Shown here: positions 54,402 through 62,976 of the stretch, in pieces
Numbering within the stretch: position 1 is the first letter of the stretch
Layout: each line of letters starts with the position of its first letter
NCBI GenBank assembly: GCA_963777435.1
Contig: CAVZQT010000001.1
Span: forward strand, 744,001 to 808,000
DNA length: 64,000 nucleotides
From: AP-15 sp963777435
Lineage (GTDB): Bacteria > Pseudomonadota > Alphaproteobacteria > ATCC43930 > CGMCC-115725
Reading direction: 5' to 3'
Translations under genes and position numbers: made by a program
The notes under the pieces: generated by a model
What the model saw: only the letters and a program-made list of their open reading frames with translations
Databases searched by the model: none
Told to the model about the DNA's origin: nothing

Positions 54402-55238
54402 TCAGGGCGGCAGCGGCGAGGGATCCTTCTGCCGCGGTACCGGCAGGTATTCGACGCCGCCCGACTGCGAGCGCACGGGCTGTGGGTAGAGCGCCATCAT
54501 TTCGAGCACGCGGTCGGGCATCTCGGTGCTGACCAGCAGCCCCAGTTCGCGCGCTTCGTCGGGCGTGATCGGGTAATCGTGCGTCCACGAGCCGCTCGAT
54601 AGTTTCTCCGCCACTGCCGCGGCCTTCTCCATCGGAAGATGCCGGTCGAGAAGCTTGGTGGCCGCGCTCTTGACCTGTCCGATCGCCTTACGGCCGACAT
54701 CGGCGAGGATCAGCGTCTTGTCGTCAATTTCGGAAATTGGCTTCTCCTCGACCACCTTAATCAGCGAGGCGGCGGGCGATTCGCCAAGCTGCGGGTCGAT
54801 TGGGCCAAGCACCGAGTGCCGGCACATCACGATCTCGTCAGCGGCGAGTGCGATCAATGTGCCCCCCGACATCGCATAATGAGGCACAAAGGCGGTGACC
54901 TTCCCCTTGTGGCCGCGCAGCGCCCGAGCAATCTGCAGCGCCGCCAGGACCAGCCCGCCGGGGGTGTGTAGAATGATGTCCAACGCCATATCGGCATCGG
55001 TCATCTGGATCGCACGCATGACCTCTTCGGAATCATTGATGTCAATGTAGCGGGCGATAGGAAATCCCAGCAGGCGCATCGTTTCCTGGCGATGAACGAG
55101 TAGGATGACGCGCGAGTTTCGCTCCCGCTCTAATTGCGCGATCCTGCGCATTCGCATCGCGTCCAGCATCCGCTGCCGGATCACCGGTTGCAGCGCCGAC
55201 ACCATAAAGAAGATCCAGAAGATATCGGCAATCGTCAT
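54402..55238 (-). CDS. Clp-fold serine protease, SDH family (membrane-anchored)
   Basis: A 278-aa protein with one N-terminal membrane helix (MTIADIFWIFFMVSALQPVI), a basic linker (RQRMLDAMRMRRIAQLERERNSRVI) and a ClpP/SppA-type domain. The nucleophile Ser lies in HYAMSGGTLIALAAD (about 127), a helix-breaking LHTPGGLVLAALQIARAL forms the oxyanion region (about 95-112), and GPIDPQLGE follows. This matches the Ser-Asp-His (SDH) family of archaeal/bacterial membrane proteases, active on membrane proteins. I start at the ATG at 55238 (GAGG before it); the open frame to 55424 lacks homology. It precedes trxC. Confidence 0.88.
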   Translation of the reverse strand: MTIADIFWIFFMVSALQPVIRQRMLDAMRMRRIAQLERERNSRVILLVHRQETMRLLGFPIARYIDINDSEEVMRAIQMTDADMALDIILHTPGGLVLAALQIARALRGHKGKVTAFVPHYAMSGGTLIALAADEIVMCRHSVLGPIDPQLGESPAASLIKVVEEKPISEIDDKTLILADVGRKAIGQVKSAATKLLDRHLPMEKAAAVAEKLSSGSWTHDYPITPDEARELGLLVSTEMPDRVLEMMALYPQPVRSQSGGVEYLPVPRQKDPSPLPP

Positions 55239-56011
55239 GAGATCCTCGTGGTTATCATTTGCCGCTTCCGACAATTCTGGATGGGGAAGCCTGATATGTC
55301 TTAGCGCTTCGCGCCCAGTGCCGATAACGGGATCAAACGAAAAATCGAGGCGGAACTTCCGGGGAAGACGACATCGATGTCTGACCTCATGGCCTCTCTC
55401 CACCAGTGGCACGGTTCGTAGCATCGCGCCCGTTCAACTAAACCGGCAGCGCGCGCGGCCGCCTTGACGGCTGTCAATTCGCAGATTTTGTCTACGAAGC
55501 TGCCAGACCCGATATTTGTGCTCTGGCAAGATTTTCGTTTGCTGTCGCTCTAATCACGGAGCTGGCGAGACCAGTTTCCTGAGCCGCTCCTATTCGTCGA
55601 ATCTCGCCGATCAGACGAAAATCGATGGTTCTCAAGGCGCGTTACGGCCGTGCTATTCGATCTGCACCTCGTCTTGATATGAACCAGCTAAATTCACCGG
55701 ATCGGAGGGCAGTTATAAAAGCCGATGGCCCTTTTTGATCGCCAGCTTAATGGCATCAACGCTGACGAGCCCACTTTGGGCATCGGCTTCGGCCGGCCTA
55801 TAGCTGCGCATCAAAACTCTTAGCGGACTTCCTCGAATTGATGAGGATCAAGGCACCCACCGACGCGAGCACGCATATGCGCAAATGACGCGCAATCATT
55901 GAGATGCCCGTTAGGAGGCGGAAGCAGACAGATGATCTGGCTGCCCTGAGGTCGATCACGTGGAAAGTAGATACGTCGGCCGGCTTATCATATGCAGAGG
56001 AAGGGCACTCG
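55239..56011. other. Long spacer with at most a degraded coding fragment
   Basis: In this 773-bp stretch no ORF has both a good start and recognisable content. One minus-strand segment ending at a TAA (55713-55715), with the reading ADAQSGLVSVDAIKLAIKKGHRLL, looks like a genuine protein C-terminus but has no upstream continuation in the same frame. It may be the tail of another decayed gene. The promoter of the protease-trxC unit should lie near 55240-55450; I cannot identify it. Confidence 0.35.
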
Positions 56012-56131
56012 ATGCTACGATGGCTTGTTGCGATTGGTCTGGTGCTGGTTCTCATCGGATTGTTGTGGCCGAACCGATGTCTCGACTGCGGAACGCTCCG
56101 AGAACCCAAGTCTGCCGGCAATTCTCGGTAA
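56012..56131 (+). CDS. Short membrane peptide, DUF2905-like N-terminus
   Basis: A 39-aa ORF with GAGGAAGGG before the ATG. The first half, LRWLVAIGLVLVLIGLLWP, is like the N-terminal helix of DUF2905 proteins (about 65-75 aa, two helices). The expected second half (a G-x-LPGDI segment and a second helix) is not present in any frame, so the gene is probably truncated or frameshifted after the helix. A free-standing one-helix peptide is also possible. Confidence 0.45.
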   Translation: MLRWLVAIGLVLVLIGLLWPNRCLDCGTLREPKSAGNSR

Positions 56132-56319
56132 TTCATCCTCCTCGATACTGACTGACGGAGCCTGATCAGGCCGCGAAGTGAGCAACGCTGGGCGGCGGGT
56201 GAGCCGTCAAAATCGAGAAAAACTTGACGGCAGTCAAAGCGGGCACCCAGTCGGAACCATATGGTGCAGGCTCCTCGGGCGCCATCACGGCGTTCGCAAC
56301 CGCACGGAGGGCCGAGATT

Positions 56320-56535
56320 ATGGCCGACACAAGCGCTCCACATCTATCGCCAGCCAATTTCGCCCATTATCTGCATGGGATCGGTTTCCCAGCGAGTAAG
56401 CAAGAGTTAAAAGCCGAGGCACAAAAAAACCACGCTCCGCCGGAGGTGCTGAAGCTAATCGATGAATTGCCAGCTGAGCGCTACCACACGATGCCCGAAG
56501 TCATGAAAGCCCTCGGTCAGGTCGAGAAGTCTTGA
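56320..56535 (+). CDS. DUF2795 domain-containing protein
   Basis: A 71-aa soluble helical protein. HYLHGIGFPASKQELKAEAQKNHAPPEVLKLIDELPAERYHTMPEVMKALG is the DUF2795 pattern, with the conserved YL-G-FPA and LP-RY segments. I start at the ATG at 56320 because GGAGG lies 10 nt upstream. These small proteins are widespread next to stress genes and have no defined function. Confidence 0.85.
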   Translation: MADTSAPHLSPANFAHYLHGIGFPASKQELKAEAQKNHAPPEVLKLIDELPAERYHTMPEVMKALGQVEKS

Positions 56536-56598
56536 ATTCAAGCAGCTCGACGGTGGCATTGCCGTCCTGTTACTGCGCACGACCAAAAAAAGGAGCCA

Positions 56599-57009
56599 AT
56601 GATCATGTTGCTGAAACCCATGACAGGCTTGGCCTTCGCGGCGGCTTGCCTGACGACAATCGCGACCCTTCCCGGTCCTTCGGCCCAGGCCGCGACCCAT
56701 TCTAGGCACAGCAGTTACTCGTCCAGCTGGTCGCCGGTGCAGAACGTCAGAGAGAGTGAGCGTTATGACCGCCTGGTTGCAACCGATCCGGCGTTCCGCC
56801 GCATGCGCGAGCGCATCGAATGCGGGCCGATCACCGATCCGGTATTGCATCAGCGATGCCTCGATAGCTTTGAGCGGGAAGTCCAAGCGTGGTACGACGG
56901 CCAATTACCAGCTATGTACAGGACGGCGTTGAGCGAGTCGCAGACCGGCTCCGTAGCCTACGGCTCGTCCACCGCGCCACAGAATTATACCACCAGTTCC
57001 GGTCGGTGA
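56599..57009 (+). CDS. Hypothetical exported protein
   Basis: A 136-aa protein with a signal peptide (MLLKPMTGLAFAAACLTTIATLPG, cleavage near AQA-AT). The mature part is Ser-rich at first (THSRHSSYSSSW), then helical and charged with a conserved-looking ERYDRLVATDPAFRRMRERIECGPITDPVLHQRCLDSFE including two Cys that could pair. AAAAGGAG precedes the start. I recognise the style as a small periplasmic protein of Alphaproteobacteria but not a named family. Confidence 0.7.
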   Translation: MIMLLKPMTGLAFAAACLTTIATLPGPSAQAATHSRHSSYSSSWSPVQNVRESERYDRLVATDPAFRRMRERIECGPITDPVLHQRCLDSFEREVQAWYDGQLPAMYRTALSESQTGSVAYGSSTAPQNYTTSSGR

Positions 57010-57089
57010 TCGGTGACAGCGAAGACACCGCCCGGTTTGGGCGGTCTCCGCCAGTTGCCAAAGATGTTGAGGGTCGATCGCCGCAAACG

Positions 57090-57129
57090 CCGGCCCAGGT
57101 TGCCATACCACCGGCCCAGGTTGCCATAC
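57090..57129. repeat. Two-copy 19-bp direct repeat
   Basis: CCGGCCCAGGTTGCCATAC occurs at 57090-57108 and again at 57111-57129 with a 2-nt spacer, downstream of the exported-protein gene. It is a recent-looking small tandem duplication with no obvious role. Confidence 0.8.
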
Positions 57130-57278
57130 GCAGGCTGACTCGGATAAAGACTTGCGTCCCATTGTAGTGTTACGACCTAGTAAAGATCGCAAGATCTAAA
57201 AGAAAAAAATTGCAATCAAGTGGGATGTTATCGTCGAGCCGGCGTTGGGAACGTAATACCAACCTAAAGGAGCACGAG

Positions 57279-57629
57279 ATGCGTATTCTTGCTTTTCCGC
57301 TTATTGCTGCCTCCATCTTGCTCACAGCGCCAGCTTTCGCGCAGAGCTCGAGCGTGACTACGTCGGATGCGGGCGCCTCGAACCTGCCACCCGACACCTT
57401 GGTGACGCTAGACACCCAGCAAAAGCTCAAGCAGTCACTCACCCAGAGTGGGTTCCAGGACGTCCTGGTCACACCGTCCTCCTATCTCATCCACGCCAAG
57501 GCCCCGGACGGGTCGCACATTGTGATGCTGGTGAGCCCGGACCGGCTGCACGCGATCATCGAGCCGGCCAGCGGAAGTTCATCGGCGCCGGGCGGCCCTT
57601 CCAGCTCGCAAAATGGAGCCAGCCGCTGA
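57279..57629 (+). CDS. Small secreted hypothetical protein
   Basis: A 116-aa exported protein. The signal peptide is RILAFPLIAASILLTAPAFA (cleavage before QSS). The mature part has one compact domain, LVTLDTQQKLKQSLTQSGFQDVLVTPSSYLIHAKAPDGSHIVMLVSPD, followed by a Ser/Gly/Pro tail. This layout, with a QS-type helix and a YLIHAKAPDG strand, is common in small alphaproteobacterial periplasmic proteins of unknown function. AAAGGAG precedes the ATG. A hairpin follows the stop. Confidence 0.75.
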   Translation: MRILAFPLIAASILLTAPAFAQSSSVTTSDAGASNLPPDTLVTLDTQQKLKQSLTQSGFQDVLVTPSSYLIHAKAPDGSHIVMLVSPDRLHAIIEPASGSSSAPGGPSSSQNGASR

Positions 57630-57651
57630 CCTCAACTTTTCCGACTTGAAT

Positions 57652-57679
57652 AACTCTCCCTCGTGCACGGGGGAGAGTT
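57652..57679 (+). terminator. Hairpin downstream of the secreted-protein gene
   Basis: AACTCTCCC (57652-57660) pairs perfectly with GGGAGAGTT (57671-57679) around a 10-nt loop, 22 bp after the stop codon. No T-tract follows, so efficiency as an intrinsic terminator is doubtful. It belongs to the C/G-rich dyad group seen at 14263 and 41308. Confidence 0.5.
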
Positions 57680-57851
57680 CGGACGAAGCCATTCCAGTTT
57701 GACACGGCCAGTTTGAAGCGGCCAGGCTGACACGCGCGGCATCGGTATTGACCGTCAATTGGACGGAGATATTGGGGGGTAAAAGGTCGGCTAGATTGGC
57801 CACGTCAGCCAAAGGCTGTTAGCCGTCGCTGATCTCAGACGGAGAAAGATC

Positions 57852-58140
57852 ATGGCCTACGATCCGCCTGGCCCCCATAATCGCTGGAGCGCCTCACCTT
57901 ACAGCGCGGTTACGGACACCGAAATCGACACTGGTCTGCGCCACTACATGGTGCGGGTCTACAATTATATGGCGGCAGGGCTCGGGATCTCGGGGCTCGT
58001 CGCCTATCTCGCGGTTTCAACGAGTTTTTATCAGCATATCGTCGGGACACCGCTTATTTGGATCGTCATGCTGGCGCCGCTCGGAATGGTGCTGCTTCTC
58101 AGCTTTGGCATTAGCCGGATAAACACCGGCGCGGCCAAGC
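57852..58140 (+). pseudogene. BI-1/YccA-family (Bax inhibitor-1-like) gene, truncated
   Basis: The N-terminal about 96 residues of a BI-1 family membrane protein: TDTEIDTGLRHYMVRVYNYMAAGLGISGLVAYLAV, a periplasmic turn, and the second helix WIVMLAPLGMVLLLSFGISRIN. A full protein has about 230-260 residues and seven helices. After NTGAAK the frame runs into transposase-derived sequence. GGAGAAAGATC precedes the ATG. The family modulates membrane calcium/proton leak or membrane protein turnover; this copy cannot be functional. Confidence 0.82.
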
Positions 58141-58430
58141 GCGCCAAACACGCCGAGCGCGCGTATTGTGGAACATTGCGGTCAAGCGCGGCATCGGCAA
58201 GACCCCGCCAAAAGCCCTGCGCGATCTGGCCGAACCGGCGCAGCAGGTGCAGAGGTCTGGGGCGAGCACCCCTTCCCCATCGTCAAGAAATGGTTTCGTG
58301 ATAAAAAGCTGCGCTATCGCGGGCGAGCCAAAAACGCCGCGCAACTCCACACTGTTCGCCCTGGCCAATCTGGCAATTGTCAAGAAGATGCGGCTCGCGT
58401 CAGCAAAGGCACGAGACCCCGGATACGATC
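58138..58430 (+). mobile_element. IS5-family transposase remnant (C-terminal end)
   Basis: Two alternating frames together give WNIAVKRG, LRDLAEPAQQVQRS, EHPFPIVKKWF, RYRGRAKNAAQLHT and LFALANLAIVKKM, which is the C-terminal 90 residues of an IS5-type transposase with the catalytic Glu in EHPF. The first 200 or more residues and both ends are missing, and a frame change occurs inside. It is joined directly to the truncated BI-1 gene. Confidence 0.82.
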
Positions 58431-58877
58431 CTGATGACAATCCCCGAGCCTCGTGGCGGAACGCCGCATCAACCGTCAAATTCTATCGGCTGAACCCGCC
58501 ACCCCGCAAACCTGCGGTCTTCAAAAAGTCGCGCCGTGGCGCCAGACGGCATTGCTCAGTGTTTCCCTAGGTAGAGCGCCCACCCGGAAGTTCACCGACC
58601 CTCGTCGTCGATAGCTCGCCCGCCGCGCTTCGCCCGAGGAGCATGCGCGAGTGCTTGCCGAGCTGTCGGCCGACGAACACTGGGCATTGCTTCACGTGAC
58701 ATTTTGGGCGCGGCCATGATCGCCCTCGTCTTCGAGTGAAAAGCCCTGGATCGCGGTTTAATCTGGAACTGCGCTCTCCATTAACCGATCATCTTCCCTT
58801 CGCGGCGGAACGGCCCCGCCGAAGCATTCCAACCCGCGTAGCCGGCTTGACCACCGGCAGATCCAAAGGACCCGCAA
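58431..58877. other. Spacer before the cyo operon
   Basis: This 447-bp stretch has no confident gene. It follows the transposase remnant and should contain the cyoABCD promoter. An overlapping plus ORF from 58736 is a shadow of cyoA. I find no clear -35/-10 pair. Confidence 0.4.
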
Positions 58878-59808
58878 ATGCTTCGTTGCTCCGATCGGCG
58901 GCAGACCTCTCGATTATGCCGCTTGCTCGCGGCGGGCGCCGGGAGCCTTCTGCTCTCTGGGTGCCATTTGATGGTGCTCGACCCCAGGGGACCGGTCAGC
59001 GCCGCGGAAAAAGACATCCTAATCAATGCGCTCATCATCATGCTGGCGATTGTTGTGCCGACGATCGTCGCGACCTTGGCGTTTGCCTGGTGGTATCGGG
59101 CCTCGAACACCAGAGCCCGATACCTTCCGACCTGGTCCTATTCCGGGAGGATCGAGATGATCACCTGGTCGATCCCGATCCTCGTGATCATGTTTCTGGG
59201 CGGCATGACTTGGGTCGGATCGCACGATCTCGATCCCTACAAGAGGCTTAACTCATCAGCACCAACGCTGGATATTCAAGCGGTTTCGCTCGACTGGAAA
59301 TGGCTGTTTATTTATCCGTCCGAGGGGGTGGCTGCCGTCAATCAGCTCGTGATCCCGGTTGGGCATCCCGTACACTTCTCGCTTACCTCCGCCAGTGTCC
59401 TCAATACTTTATTCATTCCGCAGCTCGGCAGTATGATCTATACGATGAATAAGATGTCGGATCAGTTGAACATCGAGGCCGACCAGGTCGGCGTGTATTA
59501 CGGCCGGTCGGCCCATTTCAGCGGCGACGGCTTTCCCGACATGGAGTTTGAGGTGCACGCCGTCCCCGCGCCCGAATTCGACGCCTGGGTTCGGCAAGCG
59601 CGTCAGACGCGGTCCCGTCCTCGACGCGGCGAGCTATTCGAGCCTGTCGAAACAGAGCGAGAATGTGCAGCCCTACACCTACCGTTCGGTCGAGGGCGGG
59701 CTATTCGACATGATCGTCAGCCAGAAATTGCCCCCCGGTCCGGGGCCGCAGCATGGCCGCCCAACCCCGGACGTTTCGCCGCGCACGGAGGCGACCGATG
59801 CTCGGTAA
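58878..59808 (+). pseudogene. cyoA: Cytochrome bo3 quinol oxidase subunit II, one frameshift
   Basis: The lipoprotein signal LLAAGAGSLLLSGC is followed by two helices and a periplasmic cupredoxin-like domain: LDIQAVSLDWKWLFIYP, VIPVGHPVHFSLTSASVLNTLFIPQLGSMIY and FSGDGFPDMEFEVHAV. As usual for CyoA, Cu-A ligands are absent. The frame breaks after WVRQARQT. Deleting C59610 continues GPVLDAASYSSLSKQSENVQPYTYRSV to a TAA at 59806-59808, giving about 309 aa. The uncorrected frame reads into an Arg-rich shadow. The lost tail is the C-terminal helix-forming region. AAAGGA precedes the start. The stop overlaps cyoB by 11 bp. Confidence 0.87.
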
Positions 59809-61804
59809 GCTCAGCTGGCAAGCGATCCCGTTCAACGAGCCGATCCCGCTGTTTGCCGGGGCAGTCGTCGTAACCATCATACTGGCGGTTCTGATCTTCG
59901 TCACGGTCAAGGGCTGGGTGCCGTATCTTTGGAGGGAATGGATCACCAGCGTTGACCACAAGCGTATCGGGGTCATGTACACCTTGCTTGCGGTGGTCAT
60001 GCTGCTTCGCGGCTTTATCGACGCGATCATGATGCGCTCGCAGCAGGCCCTCGCGTTTCGCGCGCCGGGATATCTTCCGCCAGAGCATTACGACCAAATT
60101 TTTTCGGCGCACGGTACGATCATGATCTTTTTTGCGGCAATGCCGTTCATGATTGGCCTGATGAATTTTGTCGTGCCGTTGCAACTCGGAGTGCGCGACG
60201 TTGCCTTTCCGACACTGAATTCGGTTAGCTTCTGGCTGACCGCGACCGGCGCCCTGCTGGTCAACATCTCGCTAGTCGTCGGTGAATTCGCGCGGACGGG
60301 GTGGCTGCCGTTCCCTCCCTTGTCAGAGCTGCGTTATTCGCCCGGCGTCGGCGTCGATTATTATCTGTGGGCGCTCGAAATCTCGGGGGTTGGAACTCTT
60401 CTCACCGGAATCAACTTTGTCACAACGATCCTAAAAATCCGCGCACCGGGCTTAAGCTATATGCGCATGCCGATGTTATGCTGGACTGCGCTTGCCTCCA
60501 ATTTGTTGATTGTCGCCGCGTTCCCGATCCTGACTGCAACCCTCGCGATGCTGCTGCTGGACCGATATCTGGGCTTCCATTTCTTCACGAATACCGGTGG
60601 CGGCAACATGATGATGTTCATGAACCTGATCTGGGCGTGGGGCCACCCGGAAGTGTATATCCTCGTGCTGCCGGCTTTCGGTGTCTTCTCGGAAGTGGTT
60701 TCGACTTTTTCGCGCAAGCCGCTGTTCGGGTATCGCTCGATGGTTCTGGCGACGATGGCGATCTGCATCATCTCTTTTATGGTTTGGCTACACCATTTTT
60801 TCACGATGGGCGCCGGCCCCAACGTGAACGCCGTTTTTGGCATTGCGACAATGATCATCGCCGTGCCGACCGGCGTGAAGATATTCAACTGGCTTTTCAC
60901 AATGTATGGCGGCCGCATCCATTTCGCCACGCCGATGCTCTGGACCATCGGGTTTATGGTCACCTTTGTCGTCGGCGGTATGACCGGGGTGCTGCTGGCC
61001 ATCCCGCCGGCAGATTTCGTGTTGCACAACAGCCTTTTTCTCGTCGCTCATTTTCACAACGTGATCATCAGCGGCGTACTATTCGCGGGCTTTGCCGGCC
61101 TCACTTATTGGTTTCCGAAGGCGTTCGGCTTCAGGCTGCACGAAGGCTGGGGCAAAGCCGCCTTTTGGCTGTCGTTCCTCGGTTTCGTTTTTGTGTTTAC
61201 CCCGCTTTATGCGGCGGGGCTCGCCGGCATGACGCGCCGCCTGCAGCATTATGACGTCGCTGCGTGGCGGCCCTGGGTTGAGGCTGCAGGCGTCGGCATC
61301 GTGATTATGGTGGGTGCGGCATTCTGTCAAGTAATGCAATTTGTCGTCAGCATTCGTAACCGCGAGCGGCTGCGCGACTATACCGGCGATCCCTGGGACG
61401 GGCGCTCGCTCGAATGGTCGACCGCTTCGCCGCCGCCGCCGTTCAACTATGCGGTTCTGCCCAACGTCGAAGGCGCTGAGCCTTATTGGACGATCAAACA
61501 GCACGCACGCGAGCAGAACCGTCTGCGCGATGAGCCCGAATACGAGCCGATCGAGATGCCGCGCAACAGCCCGACCGGGTTTGTCTGCGCATTCTTCGCA
61601 ACGATCATGGGATTTTCGCTGATCTGGCATATTTGGTGGCTCGTCGCCGTCGGCGCGGTCGGCGCTTATGGGGTCTTTGTCGTCTTCGCGTGGCGTGACG
61701 TTGACGAATATGTAATCCCGGCTGCGGAGGTGGCCCGCCTCGATCGCGCGAACCGGGCGGCCCGCCGCGAAGCTCTGACCGCCGAAATCGGTGAGCCGAT
61801 ATGA
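59798..61804 (+). CDS. cyoB: Cytochrome bo3 quinol oxidase subunit I
   Basis: A 668-aa haem-copper oxidase core that reduces O2 with quinol electrons and pumps protons. The haem/Cu ligands are present: HGTIMIFF (about 105), the WAWGHPEVYILVLPAFG helix with the cross-linked His-Tyr (about 285), the HH pair in WLHHFFTMG (about 335), and HFHNVIISG (about 420). I start at the ATG at 59798 with GGAGG upstream, overlapping the end of cyoA; the in-frame 59753 start has no homology before this. The frame is intact. Confidence 0.95.
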   Translation: MLGKLSWQAIPFNEPIPLFAGAVVVTIILAVLIFVTVKGWVPYLWREWITSVDHKRIGVMYTLLAVVMLLRGFIDAIMMRSQQALAFRAPGYLPPEHYDQIFSAHGTIMIFFAAMPFMIGLMNFVVPLQLGVRDVAFPTLNSVSFWLTATGALLVNISLVVGEFARTGWLPFPPLSELRYSPGVGVDYYLWALEISGVGTLLTGINFVTTILKIRAPGLSYMRMPMLCWTALASNLLIVAAFPILTATLAMLLLDRYLGFHFFTNTGGGNMMMFMNLIWAWGHPEVYILVLPAFGVFSEVVSTFSRKPLFGYRSMVLATMAICIISFMVWLHHFFTMGAGPNVNAVFGIATMIIAVPTGVKIFNWLFTMYGGRIHFATPMLWTIGFMVTFVVGGMTGVLLAIPPADFVLHNSLFLVAHFHNVIISGVLFAGFAGLTYWFPKAFGFRLHEGWGKAAFWLSFLGFVFVFTPLYAAGLAGMTRRLQHYDVAAWRPWVEAAGVGIVIMVGAAFCQVMQFVVSIRNRERLRDYTGDPWDGRSLEWSTASPPPPFNYAVLPNVEGAEPYWTIKQHAREQNRLRDEPEYEPIEMPRNSPTGFVCAFFATIMGFSLIWHIWWLVAVGAVGAYGVFVVFAWRDVDEYVIPAAEVARLDRANRAARREALTAEIGEPI

Positions 61805-62466
61805 CGGTTGACGCGCTCGCCCCGCCCTTTCCCGACCCGTACCGGATCGGGCGCGGACGCTCCGAGAGCAGCCGGGCCTCCGGGCGGGGCGAAGGCGGTC
61901 CGGCCCCAAAGCGAACGGTTGTCGCCTTCGGGTTCTGGATCTTTCTGCTCAGCGACATCGTCATGTTCTCGGCGTTTTTCGCGACTTACGCGGTGCTGCA
62001 CGGAGACACCGCCGGGGGGCCGAGCGGCCGCACGCTGTTCAATCTGTCCAACGTCGCGATTGAAACCGCATGCCTATTAGCCTCCAGCTTTGCCTGTGGG
62101 ATCGCCAGCGTTGGGGCCGGGGCGCGCCACAAAGCCCTGTTCTATGGTGGAATGGCGGCAACCTTTGTTCTCGGCGCCGCCTTTGTTGTATTGGAAGCCC
62201 GAGAATTCGCCGGCTTTATCAGCCAAGGCAACGGCCCGCAGCGCAGCGCCTTCCTAACCTCGTTTTTCACGCTGGTCGGCTGCCATGGACTGCATGTCAG
62301 TCTTGGGCTGTTGTGGCTATTGACAATGGTGGCCCAGGTCTTCGCCAAGGGGTTTCGCCCGGACATTTTGCGGCGCAACCTCTGCTTCAGCCTGTTCTGG
62401 CACGCCCTCGATATAATCTGGGTCGCTGTGTTTACCGTGGTCTATTTGTTGGGAGCCGGAGCATGA
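61801..62466 (+). CDS. cyoC: Cytochrome bo3 quinol oxidase subunit III
   Basis: A 221-aa membrane subunit with five helices after a polar, Gly/Arg-rich N-terminus. FWIFLLSDIVMFSAFFATYAVL (about 43-64) carries the conserved Asp and Phe residues. FFTLVGCHGLHVSLGLLWLL and LFWHALDIIWVAVFTVVYLLG are typical of CyoC. It starts in ATGA overlap with cyoB, and its stop overlaps cyoD in the same way. Confidence 0.94.
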   Translation: MTVDALAPPFPDPYRIGRGRSESSRASGRGEGGPAPKRTVVAFGFWIFLLSDIVMFSAFFATYAVLHGDTAGGPSGRTLFNLSNVAIETACLLASSFACGIASVGAGARHKALFYGGMAATFVLGAAFVVLEAREFAGFISQGNGPQRSAFLTSFFTLVGCHGLHVSLGLLWLLTMVAQVFAKGFRPDILRRNLCFSLFWHALDIIWVAVFTVVYLLGAGA

Positions 62467-62864
62467 GTGATCTGGGCAGCGATCCGGCACAGTTGCCCGG
62501 AGATCGTGCTCCCGGCTACGATCACACCGCTTCGCCCGACATCCTTCGCGGGATCGGCAGCTACCTGATAGGGCTGGCGCTCGCGGCGGCTCTGACCGCG
62601 GCCTCGTTTGGCTTTGGCGGCAGCAGCGTGATTTGGGGCCCGGCTCTGCCGGTCGCTCTCGTCGTGCTGGCGATCGCCCAAATGGGCGTTCACCTCGTCT
62701 TTTTTCTTCATGTCACGACTGGACCCGAGAGCACCAACAACGTGCTGGCGCTCGCTTTCGGAATACTGATTGTGTTTCTGGTCTTCGCCGGCTCGCTTTG
62801 GATCATGGCAAATCTCAATAGCCGCATGCCGCCCATGGACCAGATTATGGAAATGTCGAGATGA
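62463..62864 (+). CDS. cyoD: Cytochrome bo3 quinol oxidase subunit IV
   Basis: A 133-aa three-helix subunit that aids CuB insertion and assembly. IGSYLIGLALAAALTAASFG, ALPVALVVLAIAQMGVHLVFFLHV and NNVLALAFGILIVFLVFAGSLWIM match CyoD. The ATG at 62463 overlaps the cyoC stop (ATGA). An in-frame ORF beginning at 62070 is only an extension inside cyoC. No cyoE (haem O synthase) follows in the window. Confidence 0.94.
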   Translation: MSDLGSDPAQLPGDRAPGYDHTASPDILRGIGSYLIGLALAAALTAASFGFGGSSVIWGPALPVALVVLAIAQMGVHLVFFLHVTTGPESTNNVLALAFGILIVFLVFAGSLWIMANLNSRMPPMDQIMEMSR

Positions 62865-62973
62865 AGCGGTCCCAGACCATCAAACTTTTTGCTGAGCTGT
62901 TGGAAAAGGCCGTGCCCCCCGCTCGGAGTAAGGGTTCATCGGCTGTCGCCGCCAGATCGAAGCGCGCTACGAT
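62861..62973 (+). pseudogene. Truncated fifth gene of the cyo operon
   Basis: An ATG overlapping the cyoD stop (ATGA, 62861-62864) opens a frame of about 37 codons (start MKRSQTIKLFAELLEKAVPP) that runs into the IS427-like element at 62977 and stops inside it. The same overlap style as cyoB-C-D implies real translation. The peptide is basic and amphipathic and does not look like CyoE, SURF1 or the N-terminus of PPK2 as far as I can tell. Identity is unknown; the rest was lost at the IS. Confidence 0.55.
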
Positions 62974-62976
62974 TAG

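Noticed and set aside
55798..56343. 181-codon minus-strand ORF
   Set aside because: It spans the opposite strand of small genes that have good ribosome-binding sites, and its own composition is not protein-like over most of its length.
57090..57129. Start of a CRISPR or larger tandem array
   Set aside because: Only two copies of 19 bp with a 2-nt spacer exist and nothing similar follows.
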